Assembly (NCBI GenBank): GCA_003697125.1
Contig: RFGB01000060.1
Coordinates: 1 to 51,848 of the forward strand
Length of the DNA: 51,848 nucleotides
Source: Alphaproteobacteria bacterium
GTDB taxonomy: Bacteria; Pseudomonadota; Alphaproteobacteria; Rhodobacterales; Rhodobacteraceae
Reading direction: 5' to 3'
The notes beneath the pieces are model-generated. The model was not told the origin of the DNA. It did no database searches and saw only the letters and a list, made by a program, of their open reading frames with translations. The position numbers and the translations under genes are program-made. Position 1 is the stretch's first letter. Each line of letters begins with the position of its first letter. Positions 1 to 10,206 of the stretch are shown here, piece by piece.

Positions 1-711
1 CAGCCCGGCCAGCGCCGCCAGCCGCCCCGCCCCCTCGGCCCCGCCGCCGTCCGAAGGCGCATCCCCCGGGCGCAGCGCGCACCACACCAGGATCGTCACC
101 ACGAAGCCCGCAAGCGACAGAAGCCCGGGCACCACCCCGGCCAGGAACAGCCCGTTCACCGACTGCTCGGTGAAGATCGCGTAGATCACGAACAGCAGGC
201 TGGGCGGGATCAGCGACCCCAGCGTGCCCCCCGCCGCCACCGCCCCCGCCGCCAGGCGCGGGTGATAGCCATGGCGCAGCATCTCGGGAACCGCGATCCG
301 CCCCATTGCCGCGGCGCAGGCGACGCTGGACCCGGTGATCGCCGAGAACCCCGCGCAGCCGGTGACCGAGGCGATCGCCAGCCCACCCGGCAGGCGCCGC
401 AGCAGGATGCGCAGCGCGTTGTAGAGGTCGGTGGTGATCCCCGCGTGATAGGCGACATGCCCCAGCCCGATGAACAGCGGGATCATGCTGAGCGGATAGC
501 CATGGACGAAGGCATAGCTGTTCGATCCGATCAGCCTGAGCGCCGGGCGCAGGCCCTGTTCCAGATCGAGCGCGCCGCCCGGCCGCCAGGCGAAGAACAG
601 CCACAGCCCCAGCGCGGCGCAGGCGCCGATCGCATAGGCAATCGGCACGCGCAGCGCGATCAGCACCAGCACGGCGGCGACGACGAGCCCCGCAAGGGTG
701 GTGGCCTCCAT
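1..711 (-). CDS. TRAP transporter large permease (DctM-like), partial, runs off the left edge
   Basis: Minus-strand reading frame starting at ATG 711, hydrophobic, directly downstream of DctQ- and DctP-like genes. Confidence 0.75.
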   Translation of the reverse strand, partial: MEATTLAGLVVAAVLVLIALRVPIAYAIGACAALGLWLFFAWRPGGALDLEQGLRPALRLIGSNSYAFVHGYPLSMIPLFIGLGHVAYHAGITTDLYNALRILLRRLPGGLAIASVTGCAGFSAITGSSVACAAAMGRIAVPEMLRHGYHPRLAAGAVAAGGTLGSLIPPSLLFVIYAIFTEQSVNGLFLAGVVPGLLSLAGFVVTILVWCALRPGDAPSDGGGAEGAGRLAALAGL

Positions 712-723
712 CGCGCGCCCCGC

Positions 724-1221
724 TCAGCCCGGCCCGTGCAGCGCGCGCAGCATCAGCGCGCCCAGCCGGGCGAGGAAGGCGGCGATGCCGGCCAGGAACA
801 GGAAGCGCCCCAGCCACATCGGGATGTCGAGCTGGCCGGCATAGTAGTCCTGGCTGGCCCAGGCCCCGGCCGCCCCCTGCCAGGCCGCAAGGGCCAGGAG
901 AGCGGCGAAGACCAGCCCCACGGCCTGTTCCAGGACCGTCAGCAGCCGGCGCCCCCGACCCCCGGCCCGCGCGGTGAACAGTTCGACGCGGATATGCTCG
1001 CCCGCCGCGGTGACGCCGGCAAGCGGCAGCATGATCACCAGCACCATCAGCTCGCTGACGATCTCGACATCGTCGGGGATCAGCGCCCGGCCCAGCGCGC
1101 GGGTGATGATGTTGATCGCGATGATCGCCGCCATCGCGTAAAGGCAGATGGCGGCGATCCGGGTCAGCGCGCGCTCGATCGGGCCGGGCGCGCCGCCCTC
1201 GGCTCCGGTCCCCGCGGACAA
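724..1221 (-). CDS. TRAP transporter small permease (DctQ-like)
   Basis: 165 aa, four hydrophobic segments, DctQ-like 'GEHIRVELF' motif; between DctM and DctP genes. Confidence 0.85.
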   Translation of the reverse strand: MSAGTGAEGGAPGPIERALTRIAAICLYAMAAIIAINIITRALGRALIPDDVEIVSELMVLVIMLPLAGVTAAGEHIRVELFTARAGGRGRRLLTVLEQAVGLVFAALLALAAWQGAAGAWASQDYYAGQLDIPMWLGRFLFLAGIAAFLARLGALMLRALHGPG

Positions 1222-1222
1222 G

Positions 1223-2266
1223 TCAGCGCGCGCTTCCGGCCTTCTCGGCGCGATACTTCGCGATCAGCGCCAGATACTCGGCCAGAAGCCCCGCGCCATC
1301 CGCGCCATTCGCGGTCACCCGGGCCTTCCAGTCCTCGATCGCCGCCGCGCTCGCCTCGATCAGCCGGGCGCGATCGGCCTCGGGCAGCGCGGTGACGGTG
1401 ATGCTGTGGCCGTCGATCCCCGCCTGCATGCGCGCGCGCGCCTCCTCCTCGGTGCGCTCCATCGCCCGGGCGAGGTGATCGAGGAAGTCGCGCCCCAGCT
1501 CCTCCAGCACCTGCTGCGCGTGCGGCGACAGCGCCGCGTGGCTGGCGGCGTTGATCACGATGCCGAAGGACATGTTCTGCCCCCAGTCCAGCGCCAGCAC
1601 ATGGGGCGCCACCTCGTACTGGCGATAGGCGACCATGGCATAATAGTAGTTCTGGTTGCAGTCGATCAGCCCGGAATCGAGCGCCTGGTAGACGTCGGCC
1701 TGGCTCATCCGGACCACCTCGGCGCCCAGCCGGGCCAGGGTGTCGCCATAGGGGCCCGAGGCGCGGATCTTCAGCCCCTTGAGCTCGTCCAGCGAGGCGA
1801 CCGGCCTGCGGCAGATCAGCTGGATCGGCCCGGTGGTGTAATTGGTGACATAGCGGACATTGGCCGCGGCGAATTCGGCCGAGATCGCCGGCCCGCGCGC
1901 GAGGTCGAACATCGCGTGCAGGCCGACCCACATGTCGCTGTTGTCCACCGGCAGATCGCCGATGTTGTAGAGCTGCAGCTCGCGCGGGGTGAAGAAGCCG
2001 ACGATCGTGCCCATGTCGGCCACCCCGTCGCCGACCCCGGCCAGCGTGTCGCGCCCGCCCAACAGCGATCCGCCCCAGTGGAACTCGATCCGGACCTCGC
2101 CATCGGTGCGCCGCGCCAGCTCCTCGGCGAACCATTCCAGCGCCGCGGCGCGGGTGCCGCGGTTCGGCCCGTAGTCGGAAAAGCGCAGCACCGTCTCGGC
2201 GCCGGCGGACAGCGCGCCGGCCGCAAGCAGTGCGCCGGCTGCAAGCATGCGAAGTCCTGGCATCAT
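1223..2266 (-). CDS. TRAP transporter substrate-binding protein (DctP-like)
   Basis: Signal peptide MMPGLRMLAAGALLAAGALSAGAE, DctP-family 'LDELKGLKIRASG' motif; start chosen inside the longer ORF 1223..3760. Confidence 0.88.
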   Translation of the reverse strand: MMPGLRMLAAGALLAAGALSAGAETVLRFSDYGPNRGTRAAALEWFAEELARRTDGEVRIEFHWGGSLLGGRDTLAGVGDGVADMGTIVGFFTPRELQLYNIGDLPVDNSDMWVGLHAMFDLARGPAISAEFAAANVRYVTNYTTGPIQLICRRPVASLDELKGLKIRASGPYGDTLARLGAEVVRMSQADVYQALDSGLIDCNQNYYYAMVAYRQYEVAPHVLALDWGQNMSFGIVINAASHAALSPHAQQVLEELGRDFLDHLARAMERTEEEARARMQAGIDGHSITVTALPEADRARLIEASAAAIEDWKARVTANGADGAGLLAEYLALIAKYRAEKAGSAR

Positions 2267-2313
2267 GTGTCGTTTCCTCCCCACCGCAGGCATAGCGCCC
2301 GGGCGGGGCGCTC

Positions 2314-4635
2314 TCAACCCTCGGAGGGGAAAATGATGCGCGGGGGCAGGTGAGCGGTGACCGGCGGCGGGTCGGGGCAGCGCTCGACCTCCACCAGCAC
2401 CGACTGGGCCGATGGCCCCTGTCCCAGCGCCGAGCTGCCGGCATCGCGGGTCAGCACGTTGGGGTTGCCATGCTTGCACAGCGCGTCCGGCTCGCCGGGC
2501 CGGTCGGGGTCGTACCAGGCCCCGGTGGACAGCCGCACCACGCCGGGGCGCAGCGCGTCCGAGATCACCACCCCCGCGAGGCAGGCGCCACGGTCGTTGA
2601 ACACCCGCACCACATCCCCCGCGGCCAGGCCGCGCCGGGCGGCATCCTCGGGATGCATCATGATCGGCTCGCGCCCGGCCACCTTGGTGGCGCGGCTGGC
2701 CGGGCCGGCATCGAGCTGGGCGTGCAGGCGCGCCCGGGGCTGGCTGGAGATCAGATGCAGCGGATAGCGCGCGGCCAGCGGCGCGCCCAGCCATTCCCGG
2801 GGTTCCAGCCAGGCGGGATGGCCGGGACAGTCCGGATAGCCGAAACCGGCGATGGTGCGGGAGAAGATCTCGATCCGCCCGCTGGGCGTGGGCAGCGGGT
2901 TCGCCTCGGGATCGGCGCGGAACGCGGCCAGCAGCACCTGCGGCCGCTGGGGCGGCGGCAGTTCGGCCATCCCCTGCGCGCGCAGCGTGTCGAGATCGGG
3001 CAGGGTGAAGCCCGCCTCGGCGGCGCGCTGGCGGGTCTGCTCCCACAGGTGGCGCAGCCAGTCGGCGGCGCTGCGCCCCTCGGTGAAGGCCTCCCATGCG
3101 CCCAGCCGCCGCGCCAGCCCGGCGAAGATGTCGTAATCGTCCCGCGCCTGGCCCAGCGGGGGCATGACCTGACGCATCGCGGTGATCACCGGTTCCCAAT
3201 GCGTCATCGCGATGTCCTCGCGCTCCAGCGCCGTGGTGGCGGGAAACACGATGTCGGCGTGGCGGGCCATGGGCGTCCACCAGATCTCGTTGACGATGAT
3301 CGTCTCGGGCCGGCGCAGCGCGCGGACCAGCCGGCCCAGATCCTGATGGTGATGGAAGGGGTTTCCCCCCGCCCACAGGATCAGCCTGAGATCGGGATAG
3401 CGTGCCCTGCGCCCGTTGAAGTCGTAGGGGGCGCCGGGGAGGAGCAGGGCGTCGGCGATGCGGGCGACCGGGATCGCCTCGGCCACCGGGTTCCGTCCCT
3501 GGGGAATGGCGGGAAAGCGGAACGGCGTCACCGGGTTGCCGATGCCGTTCTCGGAACCGTAGCCGATGCCGAATCCGCCGCCGGGCAGCCCGATCTGGCC
3601 CAGCATGGCGGCCAGGGTGATCGCCATCCAGGCCGGCTGTTCGCCGTGATCGGCCCGCTGCACCGACCATGCCATGGTGATCATGCAGCGGCTGGCGGCC
3701 ATGCGGCGGGCGAGGGCGGTGATGCTCTGCGCGGGGATGCCGCAGATCGGCGCGGCCCATTCGGGCGAGCGGGGCTGCCCGCCATCCTCGCCCAGGAGAT
3801 AGGCGCGGAACCGCTCATAGCCCGTGGTGCAGCGGGCCAGGAAGTCGGTGTCGGTCAGGCCTTCCACCTCCAGCACATGGGCCAGCGCCAGCATCAGCGC
3901 GGTGTCGGTGCCCGGGCGCAGCGCCAGCCATTCCGCCCCCAGTTCCGGCGGCACGTCGTCGCGCCCCGGCCCGACATTGACGAAGGCGCAGCCATTGGCC
4001 CTGGCGCGGCGCAGCCACAGGCGGGTGGTGTGCCGGCCCACCCCGCCCGAATTGACCTGCGCGTTGCGCACTGGGATGCCGCCGAACATCACCATCAGCC
4101 GGGTGTGCCGGGCGATCTGGTCCCAGGATGTGGCCTGGTCGAGCAGCATCGTCCGGAACGGGCCCACGACATGGGGTGTCAGCGCGGACACCGCGGCATA
4201 GCTGTAGGTATCGATCGAGGCGGTATAGCCGCCGATGCAGTTCAGGAAGCGGTGGATGTGGCTTTGGGCATGATGCACGCGCCCCGCGCTGGCCCAGCCA
4301 TAGGAGCCGCCGAAGATCGCCGCATTGCCGTGCTGCCTGCGCACGCGGTCGATCTCGGCCGCGGCGAGGTCGAGCGCGGTGTCCCAGTCCACCGCCACGA
4401 AGGGTTCGGCCCCCCGCGCCGCGCGCCGCGCCCCGGGGCCCTCCTCATGCACGCCCAGCCGCAGCATCGGCTGGCGGATGCGCAGCGGGTGGTCGACCAT
4501 CTCGGCCATCCCGGCGCCGATCTCGGGCGGGTCGGGGTCGCCCTCCCAGGGGCGGATGTCGGGCCGCCCCTCGCGCAGGCGGACGCGGAAGGTGCCCCAG
4601 TGGGCGGTGAACAGGCTGCCGCGGGGATCGGTCAT
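2314..4635 (-). CDS. Molybdopterin-dependent oxidoreductase, BisC/TorA/DMSO reductase family, no Tat signal
   Basis: 'GGSYGWASAGRVHHAQSHIHRFLN' and 'DTYSYAAVSALTPHVVG' (Ser at the Mo-ligand position), C-terminal molydopterin-dinucleotide domain; starts MTDPRGSLFTAHWG. Confidence 0.85.
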   Translation of the reverse strand: MTDPRGSLFTAHWGTFRVRLREGRPDIRPWEGDPDPPEIGAGMAEMVDHPLRIRQPMLRLGVHEEGPGARRAARGAEPFVAVDWDTALDLAAAEIDRVRRQHGNAAIFGGSYGWASAGRVHHAQSHIHRFLNCIGGYTASIDTYSYAAVSALTPHVVGPFRTMLLDQATSWDQIARHTRLMVMFGGIPVRNAQVNSGGVGRHTTRLWLRRARANGCAFVNVGPGRDDVPPELGAEWLALRPGTDTALMLALAHVLEVEGLTDTDFLARCTTGYERFRAYLLGEDGGQPRSPEWAAPICGIPAQSITALARRMAASRCMITMAWSVQRADHGEQPAWMAITLAAMLGQIGLPGGGFGIGYGSENGIGNPVTPFRFPAIPQGRNPVAEAIPVARIADALLLPGAPYDFNGRRARYPDLRLILWAGGNPFHHHQDLGRLVRALRRPETIIVNEIWWTPMARHADIVFPATTALEREDIAMTHWEPVITAMRQVMPPLGQARDDYDIFAGLARRLGAWEAFTEGRSAADWLRHLWEQTRQRAAEAGFTLPDLDTLRAQGMAELPPPQRPQVLLAAFRADPEANPLPTPSGRIEIFSRTIAGFGYPDCPGHPAWLEPREWLGAPLAARYPLHLISSQPRARLHAQLDAGPASRATKVAGREPIMMHPEDAARRGLAAGDVVRVFNDRGACLAGVVISDALRPGVVRLSTGAWYDPDRPGEPDALCKHGNPNVLTRDAGSSALGQGPSAQSVLVEVERCPDPPPVTAHLPPRIIFPSEG

Positions 4636-4656
4636 CGCTGGGCTCCGGCAAGGTCG

Positions 4657-4680
4657 CGCGGGTGCCGCGCGGCACCCGCG
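4657..4680. repeat. Perfect 24-bp palindrome CGCGGGTGCCGCGCGGCACCCGCG
   Basis: Read directly; 21 bp upstream of the molybdoenzyme start. Confidence 0.85.
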
Positions 4681-4718
4681 GCGATCCTGTCCCGGCGCGC
4701 GGCGGGATGCAACGCGGC

Positions 4719-5363
4719 CTAGGGCGCCTCGGCCCCCGCGTCCGGCAGTTCGGCCGCCGGGATCACCGGGAAGAACGCCCCGCCCGAACGCAGGCCGAAC
4801 CACCCGTCCTCGACCACCCCCAGATCGACCAGGCGGTAGAAGGACTTGCGGTCGATCAGCGCCTCCAGCCGGCCGCGGACATGCACATAGGGCGCGGGCT
4901 CGCCCGTCGCCGGGTCGCGTTCGACCCGGATCGGGTGATCGGGGCCGGCGGCCACCTCGTCGCCGACATTGGTGGTGAACACCAGCCGCTGGTCCGGGCC
5001 GGGATCCTCGACCCGGAAATCCACCGCGACGAAGGGCGCGTCGTCGACCCGTATGCCCACCTTCTCGACCGGGGTGACCAGATAGTAGCGCCCGTCCTCG
5101 TCACGGCGCAGGATCGAGGCGAACAGCCGCACCAGCGCCATCCGCCCGATCGGCGTGCCCAGATAGAACCAGGTTCCGTCGCGGGCGATGCGGATGTCGA
5201 GATCGCCGCAGAAGGGCGGGTTCCACAGATGCACCGGCGGCGGCCCGCGCCGCGCCGCGGCCCGGGCGGTGGCGGCCAGGCTCTCGGCCGAGGGTTGCGT
5301 TTCGGGGGCGCGACTCGCGGCTTCGTGATCGGGGCGCGATCCCGGGCGCTCGCTCATGGGCAT
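4719..5363 (-). CDS. DUF1285 domain-containing protein
   Basis: 214 aa; 'CGDLDIRIARDGTWFYLGTPIGRMALVRLFASILRRDEDGRYYLVTPVEKV' is characteristic of DUF1285. Confidence 0.85.
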   Translation of the reverse strand: MPMSERPGSRPDHEAASRAPETQPSAESLAATARAAARRGPPPVHLWNPPFCGDLDIRIARDGTWFYLGTPIGRMALVRLFASILRRDEDGRYYLVTPVEKVGIRVDDAPFVAVDFRVEDPGPDQRLVFTTNVGDEVAAGPDHPIRVERDPATGEPAPYVHVRGRLEALIDRKSFYRLVDLGVVEDGWFGLRSGGAFFPVIPAAELPDAGAEAP

Positions 5364-5441
5364 TCCTCCGCTGGACTTGGCCGGTGTTCAACGTAGTGTC
5401 TTGGGAAGCGGATTCCCATGAGACGGGTTCGGGAGAGGCGG

Positions 5442-6448
<1,007 letters not shown>

Positions 6449-6452
<4 letters not shown>

Positions 6453-7339
6453 CCTCCCCGGGCCGGCCCGAGCGGCTTCGCCGCGATGCCGAGCGGATCA
6501 CCGGCACCCTGCCGCCGCTTCTTGCCGAGGCCGAGCGGCTGGCCCACACCGTGGTCGCCGGCGTCCATGGCCGCCGCCGCGCCGGGCCGGGCGAGACCTT
6601 CTGGCAGTATCGCCAGGCCCTGCCGGGCGACAGCGCCGAGCGCATCGACTGGCGGCAGTCCGCCCGCAGCGATGCGCTCTATGTCCGCGAGATGGAATGG
6701 GATACCGCCCAGGCGGTGCAAATCTGGGCCGATGACGCGCTGGCAATGGATTACCGATCGGAGGGGGCGCCCCGGGCGAAGGCCGATCGCGCCCGGCTTC
6801 TGGCGCTGGCGCTGGCGGTGCTGCTGGTGCGCGGGGGCGAGCGGGTCGGCCTGATGGGCGGGCCGGCGCGGCGCCCGGTGGCGGGCGAGACGCAGCTCGC
6901 CCGCATCGCGCTGGAGCTCAGCCGGTCGCGCGAGCGGCGGCCCGATTACGGGACCCCGCCCGACGAGCCGATCCTGCGCGGCGCGCGGGCGGTGTTCCTG
7001 TCGGACTTCATGGCCCCGCGCGACGCGGTCTTTCCCGCGCTGCTGCGCGCGGCCGAGGCCGGCGCGCGCGGCGCCTTCGTGATGATCCTCGACCCGGCCG
7101 AGGCGGCCTTCCCCTTCGACGGCCGGGTGATCTTCCACAGCATGGGGCGGGTGGTGGATTTCGAGACCCGCCGCGCCCGCGCCCTGGCCGGGGCCTATCG
7201 CGAACGCCTGGCCGAACGGCAGGCGGCGCTGCAGGATTTCGCCCGCCGCACCGGATGGCAGGCGCTGGTGCACCGCACCACCGACAGCCCGCGCCAGGCG
7301 CTGCTGTGGCTCTATCACGCGATCGGCGGACCGCGTTAG
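6449..7339 (+). CDS. DUF58 domain-containing protein
   Basis: 'YRQALPGDSAERIDWRQSARSDALYVREMEWD' DUF58 signature; ATGA overlap with moxR stop. Confidence 0.9.
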
Positions 7340-7409
7340 ACTGCCGCCGCGCCGCCGGTCCGCCGGGCCGGCGCGCGGCCCGGCCCGCCGGGGCCGGATG
7401 AACGGAGAG

Positions 7410-10205
7410 ATGATGCTCGGCTTCGGTGCCCTCGCCTTCCTGAATCCCTGGCTGCTCGCCGCGCTGGCGGCGCTGCCGGTGCTGTGGTTCCTGCTGCGCG
7501 CCATCCCGCCCGGCCCGCGGCGCATCCCCTTCCCCGGCGTGCGGCTGCTGCTGGGGCTGCGCGATGTCGAGGTGACGCCCGAGCGCACGCCCTGGTGGCT
7601 CCTGCTGCTGCGCATCGCGGCGCTGGCCGCGGCGATCATCGCCTTCGCCGAGCCGGTGCTGAACCCCCACCAGCCGATGACCGGAACGCGCCCGGTGCTG
7701 ATCGTGCGCGACGGCGGCTGGGCATCGGCCCCGGACTGGGCCGAGCGTCAGGCGCGGGTCGGGGAACTTCTGGACCAGGCCGCGCGGGCCGGGCGCCCGG
7801 TGGCGCTGGTCAGCCTGGCCGAGCCACCCCCCGCCGAGGCGGCGCTGCCGCTCAGCGCGGCGGGCGACTGGCTGGGCCGGGTCGAGGTCATGGCCCCCCG
7901 GCCCTGGGCGCCCGACCGCGCGGCCTGGGCGGAATGGTTCGGCCGGATCCGGGCCTCGGTCGACATCTGGTGGCTGACCGACGGTCTGGCCCATGACGCG
8001 GCGGCCGCCGGGGCGCTGTCCGGGCGGCTGGCCGCCATCGGCCCCACCGTCGCCATCGGCCCGCCCAGCCCCGCCATCGCGCTGCGCCCGGCCCGGCTGA
8101 GCGACGGGCTGCTGGTGGCCGAGGCGATCCGCGTCCCCGATCCGGCGCCGCAGGGCGTGCAGGTCGTCGCGGTGGGAACAGATCCGGCCGGAACGGAACG
8201 CCGCCTCGCCCTGGCAGAAGCCACCTTCGCGCCCGGCGACGGGGTGGCCGAGGTCGCCTTCGACATGCCGCTCGAGCTGCGCAACCGCGTCACGCGCCTC
8301 GCCCTGGCCACGCGCCCCTCGGCCGGGGGGGTCACCCTCACCGATGCCGCGCTGCGGCGCCGCAAGGTCGGGCTGATCGCCGGCGCGGATGTGCACGAGA
8401 CGGCCGAGCTTCTGTCGCCGCTGCATTATCTGCGTCAGGCGCTGGTGCCGACGGCCGAGCTGCTGGAGGCCGCGCTGCCCGACCTGATCGCCGCCGCGCC
8501 CGATGTGCTGATCCTGGCCGACATCGGCACCTTCGCCCCCGAGGAGCGCGCCGCGCTGGAGGACTGGGTGCGCCGGGGCGGGCTGCTCGTGCGCTTCGCC
8601 GGGCCGCGGCTGGCGCGGGTCGCGGGCAGCGCGGGCGAGGATCCCCTTCTGCCCGTGCGCCTGCGCCCGGGCGGCGGGCGGATCGTCGGCGGCACCATGT
8701 CCTGGGGCGCGCCGCGCACCCTGCGCCCCTTCCCGTCAGGCAGCCCCTTCGAGGGCCTGCCGGTGCCCGCCGGGGTGACGGTGACGCGGCAGGTGATGGC
8801 GGAACCCGCGCCCGAGCTGCCCGACCGCACCCTGGCGATGCTGGAGGACGGAACCCCCCTGGTCACCGCCCGCGCCGAGGGCGAGGGGCGGGTGGTGCTG
8901 TTCCATGTCACCGCCAATGCCGACTGGTCGAGCCTGCCGCTTTCGGGCCTGTTCGTGCAGATGCTGGAGCGGCTGGCGATCAGCGCCCGCACCGGGGCGC
9001 CCACCGCCGAGGATCTGGCCGGCGGGCCGTGGATCCCGCAGATGCTGCTCGACGGCTTCGGCCGGCCGGCGGCGGTCTCGGGCCTGCCCGGCGTGCCCGG
9101 CGCGCGGCTGGCCGAGGGCCGCGCCGGCCCCGATGCGCCGCCGGGCCTCTACCGCAACGGGGACCGGGTGGTGGCGGTCAACCTGACCGGGCCCGGGGCC
9201 GAGCTTGCGGCGCTGACCCTGCCCGCCGCGATCGGGCGCGAGACGCTGGGCACGACCGCCGAGACCGACCTCAAGCCCTGGCTGCTCATGGCCGCCTTCC
9301 TGCTGCTCGCCGCCGACCTGGTGGCGACGCTGGCGGTCTCGGGGCGGCTGGGGCCGGTCCGCGGCCTGCGACGCGGCGCGGCGGCGGGCCCCGCGCTGGC
9401 CGCTCTGCTGGCCGCGCTGCCCCGCCCCGCCGCGGCCCAGCAGGGCGGCGACGAATGGGCGATCCGCGCCACCCGCGAGACCGTTCTGGCCCATGTCCTG
9501 ACCGGGGATCCAAGGGTGGACCGGATCACCGCCGCGGGGCTGCGCGGGCTGTCGATGGTGCTGGCAAGCCGCACCGCGATCGAGCCCGGCGAGCCGATGG
9601 GGGTGGATGTCGAGCGTGACGAGCTGGCCTTCTTTCCCATGCTCTACTGGCCGATCACCGAGAGCCAGCCCAGCCCCAGCCCCGCGGCGATCGCGCGGCT
9701 GAACGCCTATCTGCGCAACGGGGGCATGATCGTCTTCGACACCCGCGACGCCGATCTCGGCGCGGGGTTCGGCACCGGCACGCCCAACGGGCGGGTGCTG
9801 CAGCGCATCGCCGCGCAGCTGGACATCCCGCCGCTGGAGCCGCTGCCCGAGGATCACGTGCTGACCCGCACCTTCTACCTGCTGCAGAGCTTCCCGGGCC
9901 GCCATGTCACCGGCAGGCTCTGGGTCGAGGCCGCACAGGATGCCCGCCAGATCGAGGGCCAGCCGTTCCGCAATCTTAATGACGGCGTCTCGCCGGTGGT
10001 GATCGGCGCCAATGACTGGGCGGCGGCCTGGGCGGTGGACGAGGCGGGCCGCCCGCTGCTGCCCGTGGGCCGGGCGCTGGGCGGCGACATGCAGCGCGAG
10101 ATGGCCTTCCGCTTCGGCGTCAACCTGGTGATGTATGTGATGACCGGCAACTACAAGTCCGACCAGGTCCATGTCCCCGCCCTTCTGGAACGGCTGGGGC
10201 AGTAG
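7410..10205 (+). CDS. BatA N-terminal / DUF4159 domain-containing membrane protein
   Basis: N-term 'FLNPWLLAALAALPVLWFLLRAIPPGPRRIPFPGVRLL' (BatA/aerotolerance N-terminal type), C-term DUF4159-like 'GGMIVFDTRDADLG...'; SD AACGGAGAG before ATG 7410 (ORF from 7398). Confidence 0.85.
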   Translation: MMLGFGALAFLNPWLLAALAALPVLWFLLRAIPPGPRRIPFPGVRLLLGLRDVEVTPERTPWWLLLLRIAALAAAIIAFAEPVLNPHQPMTGTRPVLIVRDGGWASAPDWAERQARVGELLDQAARAGRPVALVSLAEPPPAEAALPLSAAGDWLGRVEVMAPRPWAPDRAAWAEWFGRIRASVDIWWLTDGLAHDAAAAGALSGRLAAIGPTVAIGPPSPAIALRPARLSDGLLVAEAIRVPDPAPQGVQVVAVGTDPAGTERRLALAEATFAPGDGVAEVAFDMPLELRNRVTRLALATRPSAGGVTLTDAALRRRKVGLIAGADVHETAELLSPLHYLRQALVPTAELLEAALPDLIAAAPDVLILADIGTFAPEERAALEDWVRRGGLLVRFAGPRLARVAGSAGEDPLLPVRLRPGGGRIVGGTMSWGAPRTLRPFPSGSPFEGLPVPAGVTVTRQVMAEPAPELPDRTLAMLEDGTPLVTARAEGEGRVVLFHVTANADWSSLPLSGLFVQMLERLAISARTGAPTAEDLAGGPWIPQMLLDGFGRPAAVSGLPGVPGARLAEGRAGPDAPPGLYRNGDRVVAVNLTGPGAELAALTLPAAIGRETLGTTAETDLKPWLLMAAFLLLAADLVATLAVSGRLGPVRGLRRGAAAGPALAALLAALPRPAAAQQGGDEWAIRATRETVLAHVLTGDPRVDRITAAGLRGLSMVLASRTAIEPGEPMGVDVERDELAFFPMLYWPITESQPSPSPAAIARLNAYLRNGGMIVFDTRDADLGAGFGTGTPNGRVLQRIAAQLDIPPLEPLPEDHVLTRTFYLLQSFPGRHVTGRLWVEAAQDARQIEGQPFRNLNDGVSPVVIGANDWAAAWAVDEAGRPLLPVGRALGGDMQREMAFRFGVNLVMYVMTGNYKSDQVHVPALLERLGQ

Positions 10206-10206
10206 G

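Noticed and set aside
2350-4722. 790-aa plus-strand ORF
   Set aside because: Antisense to the molybdopterin oxidoreductase, no recognisable domain
7340-7397. GC-rich inverted repeats between DUF58 and DUF4159 genes
   Set aside because: Composition alone produces many such repeats here; no T-tract and the genes appear to be one operon
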